From NCBI RefSeq assembly GCF_009930795.1, contig NZ_CP017146.1, positions 2,914,001 through 2,978,000 of the forward strand: 64,000 bases of DNA, in the 5' to 3' direction. A program made the position numbers and the translations under genes. A model generated the notes under the pieces. The model worked only from the letters and a program-made list of their open reading frames with translations. It did not search any database and was not told where the DNA came from. Positions 17,377 through 24,614 of the stretch are shown here, piece after piece (positions within the stretch are counted from its first letter, which is position 1; each line of letters begins with the position of its first letter). This stretch comes from Marisediminicola antarctica. Its GTDB lineage: Bacteria; Actinomycetota; Actinomycetes; Actinomycetales; Microbacteriaceae.

Positions 17377-17883
17377 ATGCGCCTCAAACTGATTTTCATC
17401 GTCGGACTCGCCGCCGGATACGTACTCGGTGCCCGGTCGGGCCGCGCGCCCTACGAGCGCCTGAAGGCGAAGAGCACCGAGGCGTGGGAGGACCCGCGCG
17501 TGCAGAAGGTCGTTCACGATGCCGAAGACTTCGTCAAGGAGAACGCCCCCATCGTCGCGGACAAGGTCGCCGAAGGCGCCAAGGTCGCCGCGCAGAAGGT
17601 CGCCGAGGGCTCCAAGGTCGCCGCCGAGGGGGCTAAAGCCGCCGGGGAGAAGATCGCGGGCACGTCGAAGATCGCCGGCCAGTCGGTCTCCGAGGGCACC
17701 AAGGTAGCCGTCGCGGGAGCGGTGGACGCCGCATCGAAACTCGCGGACACCGCGAAGGACGTGAGCGAGAAGGTCGCGGAGGCCGCGAAGACCGCCGCCG
17801 ACAAGGTCACCGGCAGCGAGCCGCGCACAGACAACGACGGCGAAGGCAACGACGGCACCGACGGCACCAGCGACAAGGGCTAG
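17377..17883 (+). CDS. YtxH-like membrane-anchored protein with Lys/Ala-rich helical repeats
   Basis: A 168-residue protein. The N-terminal hydrophobic segment LKLIFIVGLAAGYVLGARSG resembles YtxH-family anchors. Residues about 55-145 are a low-complexity amphipathic helix built from repeats such as KVAEGAKVAA, similar in composition to LEA or apolipoprotein helices. The C-terminus is acidic and Gly/Asp/Thr-rich. AAAGGA lies eight bases before the ATG, and a TAGATT box near 17329 could be a -10 element. Proteins of this type are often stress-linked, but no function can be assigned here. Confidence 0.75.
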   Translation: MRLKLIFIVGLAAGYVLGARSGRAPYERLKAKSTEAWEDPRVQKVVHDAEDFVKENAPIVADKVAEGAKVAAQKVAEGSKVAAEGAKAAGEKIAGTSKIAGQSVSEGTKVAVAGAVDAASKLADTAKDVSEKVAEAAKTAADKVTGSEPRTDNDGEGNDGTDGTSDKG

Positions 17884-17924
17884 CCCCACTCCGGCCCCGA
17901 GTATTCAGCGCGCACAAACTGTCG

Positions 17925-17984
17925 CGCTGGTGTTGCGCGCGCCGGTGGGTGTAATCGCACGCGCGCCAGCGAACAACACCAGCG
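17925..17984. repeat. 11-bp perfect inverted repeat enclosing a GC-rich inner stem
   Basis: CGCTGGTGTTG at 17925-17935 is exactly complementary to CAACACCAGCG at 17974-17984. Inside, GCGCGC on either side can form a second stem. A second CCAGCG at 17967-17972 offers an alternative partner for CGCTGG, so two mutually exclusive folds are possible. It lies 40 bases after the YtxH-like stop codon. Confidence 0.55.
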
Positions 17985-18158
17985 TCTGCGAATCGCTCGA
18001 TTACGCGCCCCCGCGAACAAGTCAAGGGGTACCAGCATTCTCGGCCGTCGGCGTAATCTCACTGCATAAGCGCCTGACGCCTAGGTCCGATTCCCGAGTC
18101 GTGAGGGTCCCGGCGCTTCGATCCATGACCGCGACGTCATCGTGATGGATCGAGAAGT

Positions 18159-18204
18159 GGGGCGGGAACCGTCATGATCCGCGGTTCCCGCCCCCGTTTT
18201 CGTT
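18159..18204 (+). terminator. Strong rho-independent terminator far from any upstream gene
   Basis: A perfect 13-bp GC-rich stem (18159-18171 with 18182-18194), a 10-base loop, then CGTTTTCGTT. The T-rich tail lies only on the right side, so it acts on rightward transcription. No recognised gene ends within 270 bases upstream. Confidence 0.8.
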
Positions 18205-18615
18205 AACCCCAGACCCCCGTCTGTGGCGAGAAGAATGCCGAGGCTCCCGAAGCCCCGCCCTTCTTTGCAGCAATGACGGCTGCCCGTGGTCGTTGACTTC
18301 CGCATCCGATCGCCCCCGCGACCCGATGCCGACCACGTGCCGCCGTCATCCCTAGCCCCCCGGCTAAGTTGCTGGTTCCACTCTAGGCAGCATGTGCCCT
18401 ACCGCGCGGCCCCCCGACCGGGGGTCCAGAGGAAGGGGGACACGAGTTGGCGAGAATGGCCCGACTCGGGGTGCGTCGGGCCGATGTGCGCTGCATCGAA
18501 CCGGGATCGGTCTCTATCTGCAGGGTCACGGCGGCAGCCGTCCGCGCGACGGCGCGATGGGGTGGTCGGCGCGCTGGGGTTGTCGGGTCCGAAGCCCGCG
18601 GGCTAGCGTCGGAGC

Positions 18616-18810
18616 ATGAGCGATCGCGACCGCGAGTCCTCAAGCCCCGAATCCGAGCCGACTGATGCAGGCGAGACCGAAGCCGAGATCGACGACTCGG
18701 CCCCCGAAGCGCTGGATGCGGTCGTCGATGCCCTCCCCGGCAGCGGAAAGCTCGGCACCTCCCAGGACGATATCGATGACGCAGCTGGCGGGCCGATGCA
18801 GGTTCCATAA
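18616..18810 (+). CDS. Small acidic hypothetical protein
   Basis: A 64-residue protein, very rich in Asp, Glu and Ser (SSSPESEPTDAGETEAEIDD), ending in GPMQVP. No membrane segment or known motif. The ATG at 18616 has GGAG immediately upstream, and codon third positions are GC-rich like those of its neighbours, which argues that it is real. It ends nine bases before the next ATG, so it is the first gene of a short operon with the class IV PLP enzyme. Function unknown; it is probably disordered. Confidence 0.6.
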   Translation: MSDRDRESSSPESEPTDAGETEAEIDDSAPEALDAVVDALPGSGKLGTSQDDIDDAAGGPMQVP

Positions 18811-18819
18811 GCTGGGCTA

Positions 18820-19719
18820 ATGAGCACCACCCCGGCATCCGCCCTCGTAATCCTGAACCAGCCCTCCCGGCACGCGCCCGGGAGTCTCGACGACGTCGCC
18901 CCGATGCGATTCGTCGATCCTGACGCGTTCCATGTTGGTGTGCGCGACCTCGGGATCACCCGCGGCGACGGCATCTTCGAGACGATCGGGGCGGTCTCGG
19001 GCACCCCGCAGGCGCTCGAGGCGCACCTGCGTCGCTTCGCGAGGTCGGCGGCGGCGCTCGACCTGCCCGAGCCAGACCTGGATGCCTGGCGGGCCGCGAT
19101 TGCCGCGGTCACGGACGCCCTCGCCGGCCACAGCGAGGCAGCGATCAAAACGATCTACACCCGCGGAATCGAGGGCGACGGCCGCCCGACCGGATGGGTG
19201 CACGGCTTCGCCAGCTCGGACTTCACGGCGGCACGACAAGTCGGGCTGCGCGTCGTGACCCTGGATCGCGGCTACCGGCACGATATTGCGAGCACATCGC
19301 CCTGGCTCCTGCAGGGCGCGAAGACCCTTTCCTACGCGGTGAACAGCGCTGCGCTGCGCGAGGCTCAGCGGCGCGGGGCCGACGACGTAATCTTCGTGAG
19401 TTCCGACGGCGTCGTGCTTGAGGGCCCGACCTCGACGGTGCTGCTCTTTCGCGAGGGGCAGCTCGTCACGCCCGGCCCAGGACTCGCGATCCTCGACGGC
19501 ACCACCCAGAACTGCCTCTTCGCCTTCGCCGCCCAGCGCGGCATCCCGACGGCCCTCGAACTGACGACCATCGAGCACCTCCACTCGGCGTCGGCCGTCT
19601 GGCTCGTCTCGAGCGTGCGCCACGCCGCGCCCGTGACGGCCGTCGACGGGATACCCCGCGCAGCCGAGTCCGAGCTCACGGCGCAGTTCAACCGGTACCT
19701 CGCCGAACGCGACGCGTAG
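18820..19719 (+). CDS. Class IV PLP-dependent enzyme, aminodeoxychorismate lyase-like
   Basis: A 299-residue fold-type IV PLP enzyme. GITRGDGIFETI is the typical early motif. GAKTLSYAVNSAALREAQ carries the Lys that binds PLP, and VLEGPTSTVLLF then GTTQNCLF are phosphate-cup and active-site segments. The family includes 4-amino-4-deoxychorismate lyase (PabC, folate synthesis), branched-chain aminotransferase and D-amino acid aminotransferase. Length and motifs favour a PabC-like enzyme. No pabA or pabB is adjacent, so the substrate is not fixed. Confidence 0.85.
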   Translation: MSTTPASALVILNQPSRHAPGSLDDVAPMRFVDPDAFHVGVRDLGITRGDGIFETIGAVSGTPQALEAHLRRFARSAAALDLPEPDLDAWRAAIAAVTDALAGHSEAAIKTIYTRGIEGDGRPTGWVHGFASSDFTAARQVGLRVVTLDRGYRHDIASTSPWLLQGAKTLSYAVNSAALREAQRRGADDVIFVSSDGVVLEGPTSTVLLFREGQLVTPGPGLAILDGTTQNCLFAFAAQRGIPTALELTTIEHLHSASAVWLVSSVRHAAPVTAVDGIPRAAESELTAQFNRYLAERDA

Positions 19720-19749
19720 TTTCCAGACAGGACTGCCTAGTCTGGAGGA

Positions 19750-20781
19750 ATGACCGAAGAGATTCAGCCCGCACAGGGCGCCTACGTCATCCCCGGTGCG
19801 GAGTTCACTCGCGACACGACCTACATCGAGGACCGCATCACCGCCGACGGGCGGGACGGCTGGCCCGTGGAGGCCGGCCGGTACCGGCTCGTCGCGGCCA
19901 GGGCCTGCCCGTGGGCGAACCGCACGGCGATAGTCCGGCGCCTGCTCGGGCTCGAGGCAGCCATCAGCCTGGGAATGCCCGGGCCGACGCACGACGAGCG
20001 CAGCTGGACCTTCGACCTCGATCCCGCGGGCGTCGACCCCGTGCTCGGGATCGAACGGCTTCAGCAGGCCTACTTCGCGCGATTTCCGGACTATCCCCGC
20101 GGAATCACCGTCCCTGCGGTGGTCGAGGTCGCAAGCGGAAAGGTCGTCACGAACAACTACGCGCAGATCACCATCGACTTCGAGACCGAGTGGGGCGCGC
20201 TGCACCGCGACGGGGCGCCGGACCTGTACCCGGTCGAGCTGCGCGCGGAGATCGACGAGATCAACGACGGTATCTTCCGCGACGTCAACAACGGCGTCTA
20301 CCGTGCCGGGTTCGCCGGCTCGCAGAGCGCCTACGAGAAGGCGTACGACCGTCTGTTCGACCGACTGGATGCCCTCGAGGCGCGGCTGGCCGGCCAGCGC
20401 TACCTCGTCGGCGACACCGTCACCGAGGCAGACGTGCGGTTGTTCACCACGCTTGTCCGGTTCGACGCGGTCTACCACGGCCACTTCCGCTGCAACCGCA
20501 ACAAGCTCAGCGAGATGCCGGCCCTGTACTCCTACGCCAAGGATCTGTTCCAAACCCCCGGCTTCGGCGACACGATCGACTTCGTGCAGATCAAGCAGCA
20601 CTACCACCTCGTGCACACCGACATTAATCCAACCGGAATCGTGCCCAAGGGTCCCGACCTGTCAGGTTGGCTGAGCCCGCACGGCCGGGAATCACTCGGC
20701 GGGCGCCCCTTCGGCGACGGCACTCCCCCGGCGCCTCCCTTGCCGGGCGAGCAGGTTCCGCCCGGGCACGGCGCCGCGTAG
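19750..20781 (+). CDS. Glutathione S-transferase-type hydroquinone reductase (YqjG/ECM4 family)
   Basis: A 343-residue member of the Xi-class GST family. The catalytic motif ARACPWANRT carries the Cys, and VTNNYAQITIDFETEW and the C-terminal helical domain (DVRLFTTLVRFDAVYHGHFRCN) are hallmarks. Relatives reduce thiol-conjugated hydroquinones back to free hydroquinone. In mycothiol-using actinobacteria the conjugate is presumably mycothiolyl rather than glutathionyl, which is an inference. It starts 30 bases after the PLP enzyme and is followed 41 bases later by an uncharacterised gene on the same strand. Confidence 0.9.
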   Translation: MTEEIQPAQGAYVIPGAEFTRDTTYIEDRITADGRDGWPVEAGRYRLVAARACPWANRTAIVRRLLGLEAAISLGMPGPTHDERSWTFDLDPAGVDPVLGIERLQQAYFARFPDYPRGITVPAVVEVASGKVVTNNYAQITIDFETEWGALHRDGAPDLYPVELRAEIDEINDGIFRDVNNGVYRAGFAGSQSAYEKAYDRLFDRLDALEARLAGQRYLVGDTVTEADVRLFTTLVRFDAVYHGHFRCNRNKLSEMPALYSYAKDLFQTPGFGDTIDFVQIKQHYHLVHTDINPTGIVPKGPDLSGWLSPHGRESLGGRPFGDGTPPAPPLPGEQVPPGHGAA

Positions 20782-20822
20782 CACCGGTCGCGCCGCCGCA
20801 TCCATCGACTCGAGGACCGACC

Positions 20823-21518
20823 ATCGCCAGCCAGCTTCTCCGCTTCGTCCGGTGGGCCGAGCGTCGCGCCCCCGGGCTCGCTGCCACCGCGACATCCCCT
20901 CGCGTGCGCGGGGTCTCGGCGGTTCGCTCCGGGCCGGGCACGCTCTGGCAGAGCGACGAGTCGCCGGCCAGGTGCCTCGTGCTGTGCCTCAGCGGGCACC
21001 CGTCGGGGCTGCGCTGGCTCGCGGGGTCGATCGCCGCCCGACTACCCGGAGTCGTCTACGTTGCCGGGGCGGACGAGGACGCGACCTCGGCGATCGAGCG
21101 CGCGAGCGGGATCGCCCGTGAGCGGGGGCTGGATGCCGGGCTGAGCGCCGTCGTCGCTGAGGGCGATCACGCCGAGGCCGGGGTGCTGGCGAGCAGGATG
21201 CTGCCAGCGTCGCGCCTCGTTCTCGTCGCCCCGCCGGGGATGCCCGGTCTCGAGCCGGCCGGCCTTCCCACCACGCTGCTCCAGGCGTCCCAGTCGGCGG
21301 CGGACCGAGCGGGGGTCGTCGAACTCGAGGCGGCGATGCGTCGCGCCGGCGTCGCTGTGCGGGAAACGGAATACCGGGACATTGCCGACGAGTGGGCCCG
21401 ATACCCGCGGGCCGTCAAGGGCTCTCGACGCGCGCTCGACGACCTCGTCGCCTTCCTCGAGCGCGGAATCGGCCAGCAGTCCACCTTCGAGGTGATCCCC
21501 GGCTGGGACCTGCACTGA
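20823..21518 (+). CDS. Uncharacterised protein, alpha/beta-hydrolase-like features, unusual start
   Basis: A frame of about 231 codons ending at 21518 with strong GC-rich codon use. It contains CLVLCLSGHPSGLRWLAGSIAARLPGVVYVAG and LVLVAPPGMPGLEP, alternating strands and helices that resemble an alpha/beta-hydrolase or related Rossmann-like core, but no nucleophile elbow is evident. No ATG, GTG or TTG lies at a suitable place. GAGGA at 20812-20816 sits six bases before an in-frame ATC at 20823, a rare but known start codon. A GTG at 20904 would trim 27 residues. An ATG at 20667 would lie deep inside the upstream gene. Function not assigned. Confidence 0.6.
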   Translation: MASQLLRFVRWAERRAPGLAATATSPRVRGVSAVRSGPGTLWQSDESPARCLVLCLSGHPSGLRWLAGSIAARLPGVVYVAGADEDATSAIERASGIARERGLDAGLSAVVAEGDHAEAGVLASRMLPASRLVLVAPPGMPGLEPAGLPTTLLQASQSAADRAGVVELEAAMRRAGVAVRETEYRDIADEWARYPRAVKGSRRALDDLVAFLERGIGQQSTFEVIPGWDLH

Positions 21519-21583
21519 CGCGTCGTGCGTCGGCATCCGCACGCCCAGTGTGGCCGTTCGCACCGAGCGTCCTTCGTGCTCCA

Positions 21584-21659
21584 GGCACACTCGGCGCGCA
21601 GAGGCACACTCGGTACGCAGAGGCACACTCGGCGCGCAGAGGCACACTCGGTACGCAGA
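21584..21659. repeat. Four contiguous 19-bp tandem repeats with alternating centres
   Basis: Units 1 and 3 read GGCACACTCGGCGCGCAGA; units 2 and 4 differ only at the centre (GGTACGC in place of GGCGCGC). There is no spacer between units, and a GGCA stub follows at 21660. The alternation implies that a 38-bp pair was duplicated. It is not in frame with any gene. Confidence 0.9.
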
Positions 21660-21922
21660 GGCATCGGCGACGAGATTCACCCCCGCGCTGCGAAACAGCG
21701 ATGTCGCCGACGTTGCGTTACTGCCGGCGGATGAGCGTGTTGCCCGCGGATACGCGCACTGCCCGCGTCAGCATCCGATTCGGAGGGCATGAGCGAGATT
21801 CGCGGGTCACGCGCGCTCGCGCGGGAGGTGGGCCACACGCGTTCGCGCGTGCTGCCCGCGCGAGCGGATCTCTCTCCCATTTTGATACCGAATGGCCTCC
21901 TCCGCCACCCGCGCAGCCGCGT

Positions 21923-21975
21923 TATACCCGCGGCTGAGCGCTATACCCACGGCTGAGCGCTATACCCGCGGATGC
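21923..21975. repeat. Three 19-bp tandem repeats (TATACCCGCGGCTGAGCGC type)
   Basis: Units at 21923-21941 and 21942-21960 differ by one base; a third at 21961 diverges after 12 bases. The period of 19 equals that of the unrelated array 260 bases upstream. Confidence 0.85.
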
Positions 21976-22065
21976 CCCAGGCCCGGCCGCCACGTGCGCC
22001 GCGGTGGGCTACGCCCGCGGCATCCGCCCCCGAGCTGCTGGCCAGCGCGAAAGCGAGCGCGCCCG

Positions 22066-23670
22066 CTAGCGCAGCCGCTTGAGGTCGCGCAGCGCCCTCG
22101 GGTAGTCGGCCAGGCATAGCGCCGCCCCATGCCGCTCGACCTCGTGCAACACCCCATAGTCGAACGTGTGTTTGCCCGAGCCGGCGGTCGCCCGCAGGTG
22201 CTCCTGCATAAGGGAGCTGTCGCGATGTTCGCCGAGCAGGTCATGGATGGCCTCGGCGGCCGCCGCGACCGTGCGCACACGGCGGCCGAACACGCCAGCG
22301 TCGCCGACACTGACAGCCTCGGCCGCGTAGCGCAGTCGCTTCGCCGCCTTGCGCGTGGCGTGCAGAAGCTCAACTCGCTCGGGCTCTGTCTGGGCGGCAT
22401 CCGCCGACTTCGCGCTGCGCAGCACCCGGTTCAGGTCCCGCGCCAACGCCGGCGGAATCGCGATACCGGCCTGCACGAAGGCGTCCTTGGCGAGCGGCGG
22501 GCGGGCCAGGAAACCGTCGAGCGAGTCGAGCAACGCCAGGTACCGAGGCACCGACAGCTCGGCGAGTACCCGCTCGTGCCCATCGGTGTGGGCGCGCGCC
22601 CAGCCGTCGACGAGTCGCGTGTCGAGCCCCGGCACGAGCGCGTCGTGGTCGGCGATCAACGAGCGCGCGCGGTCCCGCATGACCTCGGCATCCCGCGCCT
22701 CGCCGAGGACGACCCCGAGGTGCTGAAGCTCGTCGCGGATCGGATCGGTCACAGCGCGATCGAAAACCCGCGGATACGAGGCGAACAGGCTCCGAAGCCG
22801 CCTGACCCTCGTGCGCAGCTGGTGCACCGAGTCGGGCCGGTCGAGCCGCACGAGCGGGTCGATCCTGGCGATGTCCTCGACCAGGGCGCCGACCGCCGCG
22901 AGGAGGACTTCGGATGCCGGGCTCGCCCGATCGAGCGACACCGCCCGGTGCACCGGCGCAAGACTCGTCCGACCGAGCGCGGTCGCGAGCTTCGAGGCGC
23001 TCACGGCCGGCCGTGCCCCGGCGGCCAGCAGCCGAGCCTCCACCGCGTCGAGCAACGCGGAACGTGCCTGCGTCGATTCGGGTGCGCCGTCGAGCAGCTC
23101 GGTCTCCCACTCGCGCCAGGTCCTGACCGTGCCCGTGGCGCTATCGCTCGCCTCGACCCTGTCGTCGGCGAGCTCGAGCAGCCGGTGGCCGGAATCGTCG
23201 ATGAGATGCAGCGCCGTGCGGCGGGTACGCAGGCGAGCGATGATCCGTAGCGGTCTCACGCGCACGAGCGCGAGAATGGGCGCGATCACCTCGGCGGGCA
23301 CCGCGACGGGCGCGTCCTCGTGCGCGACGGGCGCATCGGCCGTCGCGTCCTCGTGCGCGTCGGCCGCGTCGGGCGCACCGGGCGCGTCGTGCGCATTCTC
23401 TGCTCCGCCGATCGACAGCGGCCAGTGCAGCTCCGTGCGACCCACCGCAGCCGGGAACTTGATGTGCCACCCCTCGTCGTCCCCGCCGACGCGGCGCCGC
23501 AACACGATGAGGTGCGCGGCGAGATCGCCAGAGTCGGTGTCGAAGTAGTCGGCCGTCAGGAGCACTTTCGCTGACGGCTCCACCGTCGCGATGTCGGAGA
23601 GGTCCGGAACCGATGAATCCCCGTCGACCTCGTACTTGCGCTCGATTTCCTCGTGCGTCGTCATTGGCAT
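22066..23670 (-). CDS. CYTH and CHAD domain protein
   Basis: A 534-residue two-domain protein. The N-terminal CYTH (triphosphate tunnel) domain opens with the signature EIERKYEV (ExExK) and continues with TADYFDTDSGDLAAHLIVLRRR and HIKFP. Residues about 90-130 are an Ala/Asp/His-rich low-complexity insert with repeated HEDA. The CHAD domain (about 245-534) is helical with conserved His and Arg patches (VHQLRTRVRRLRSLF, LHATRKAAKRLRYAAEA), which bind polyphosphate in studied members. CYTH enzymes cleave triphosphates, and the pair suggests a polyphosphate-linked triphosphatase. An ATG two codons further in (23664) is an equally likely start. It is divergent from the next gene. Confidence 0.92.
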   Translation of the reverse strand: MPMTTHEEIERKYEVDGDSSVPDLSDIATVEPSAKVLLTADYFDTDSGDLAAHLIVLRRRVGGDDEGWHIKFPAAVGRTELHWPLSIGGAENAHDAPGAPDAADAHEDATADAPVAHEDAPVAVPAEVIAPILALVRVRPLRIIARLRTRRTALHLIDDSGHRLLELADDRVEASDSATGTVRTWREWETELLDGAPESTQARSALLDAVEARLLAAGARPAVSASKLATALGRTSLAPVHRAVSLDRASPASEVLLAAVGALVEDIARIDPLVRLDRPDSVHQLRTRVRRLRSLFASYPRVFDRAVTDPIRDELQHLGVVLGEARDAEVMRDRARSLIADHDALVPGLDTRLVDGWARAHTDGHERVLAELSVPRYLALLDSLDGFLARPPLAKDAFVQAGIAIPPALARDLNRVLRSAKSADAAQTEPERVELLHATRKAAKRLRYAAEAVSVGDAGVFGRRVRTVAAAAEAIHDLLGEHRDSSLMQEHLRATAGSGKHTFDYGVLHEVERHGAALCLADYPRALRDLKRLR

Positions 23671-23872
23671 GCCGTGCCACCGATCCCGCGCCCGAACCGG
23701 GGAGGCTCCACCGGTGCTCGAGGCGTCGTGCTCAACAGGTTAGGACCGATCGCCGCCAGAGGGGGGATCGCCACCCCGATTCCCGAACGGGGGGAGCGCA
23801 GGGCCCCGCCACTGCGATTAGATGGTCCTCGGGGCGCCGGATGCGCTTCACAGCATCGATGGGGGTCGTGCA

Positions 23873-24583
23873 GTGAGTATTGCTTTTGCCGTTCCGGAAT
23901 CCGCCGTCTGGCGAGACGAACTCTGGGACACCATTCTTGACCTGAGCGCGCTGCTCGACGAGGGTTCCTGGGTTCTCGTAGGAGGGCACGCCGTCCTGGC
24001 CCACGCCCTCGCCCACGACCGTGACTGCGAGCTCGTCAGCCACAGCGTGCGGCCGCTCGGCCGCCTGGTGACGACGGCGAGCGCCATGCCCACGGTCATC
24101 CGCTGCCTGCGCGAACTCGGATTCGTGCTCGAGGGGACCTCGATCGCGACGGAATTTCGGTTCAGCCGACTGCCGGAACGGGGATCACTCAGCGACCTTC
24201 CCCAGCAGTGGATCGTGGATGTGACGGGAGTCACCTCCCTGAGCGGTGGCGACCAGGCACTCGAACGCTGCGAACCCCGCGGCGCGAGCAAGGGACTGCG
24301 CGCACCGTCCGTCCCGCTGCCGAGCCTGCTCGCGTCCATCGTCTACGAGGCCGCGCAGTTCGGATCCAGCACGACCGAACCGTTCGTGCATGCAAGGAAC
24401 GCCGCGTTCCTCGTGTCCTTCGTGCACAATCCGATCGGCGCCCGGCAGGAGCTCACACCCGACGACCGCCGCATCCTCCGTGCGCTCGATGCCGCGGTCG
24501 GGCTGCGCCAGCACTCGGTCTGGTCTCGACTGCCGATCGACCCGGATGCGTTCATCCGCTGGAAACTGCTCCTCGCCGAGTGA
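23873..24583 (+). CDS. Hypothetical protein with nucleotidyltransferase-like N-terminus
   Basis: A 236-residue protein from the GTG at 23873, which has GGGGGTC upstream; a longer frame starts at 23822. The segment WVLVGGHAVLAHAL resembles the helix-glycine motif of the minimal nucleotidyltransferase fold found in AbiEii-type and related proteins. The usual downstream acidic pair (RxTxDxD) is not evident, so it may be a degenerate, inactive relative. The C-terminal half (LLASIVYEAAQFG, ELTPDDRRILRALDAAVG) looks helical. Codon use matches the chromosome. It ends 31 bases before the oligopeptidase gene. Function unknown. Confidence 0.55.
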   Translation: MSIAFAVPESAVWRDELWDTILDLSALLDEGSWVLVGGHAVLAHALAHDRDCELVSHSVRPLGRLVTTASAMPTVIRCLRELGFVLEGTSIATEFRFSRLPERGSLSDLPQQWIVDVTGVTSLSGGDQALERCEPRGASKGLRAPSVPLPSLLASIVYEAAQFGSSTTEPFVHARNAAFLVSFVHNPIGARQELTPDDRRILRALDAAVGLRQHSVWSRLPIDPDAFIRWKLLLAE

Positions 24584-24614
24584 TCCGGGCGGCCAATGCT
24601 CGGTACGGTGGAGG

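Larger units (their letters stand above)
17884..18615. other. Long gene-free region with structured elements; possible small RNA
   Basis: No frame in these 732 bases has convincing coding character. It contains the long inverted repeat at 17925-17984, the strong rightward terminator at 18159-18204, an 8-bp inverted pair CGATCCAT/ATGGATCG just before that terminator (near 18119-18152), and the CCCCGACCGGGGG palindrome at 18412-18424 with GGGGGACACGA at 18435-18445. The terminator is 275 bases beyond the nearest stop codon, which suggests either a long 3' UTR of the YtxH-like gene or an independent non-coding transcript. Confidence 0.5.
21519..22065. other. Gene-free region carrying two 19-bp-period tandem repeat arrays
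   Basis: No coding frame is convincing in these 547 bases between a rightward gene end and the leftward CHAD gene end. It contains the arrays at 21584-21659 and 21923-21975. Between them is an unusually CG-rich, repetitive sequence with many variants of CCCGCG and CGCGCG. A CTACGCCCGCGGCATCCG near 22012 looks like a decayed copy of the second array unit. Confidence 0.55.

Noticed and set aside
18080-18110. tRNA T-arm-like sequence (GGTCCGATTCCC)
   Set aside because: No acceptor, D or anticodon arms can be drawn around it and no CCA end follows.
21584-21659. Tandem repeat considered as a CRISPR array
   Set aside because: The 19-bp units are contiguous without spacers and no cas genes are present.
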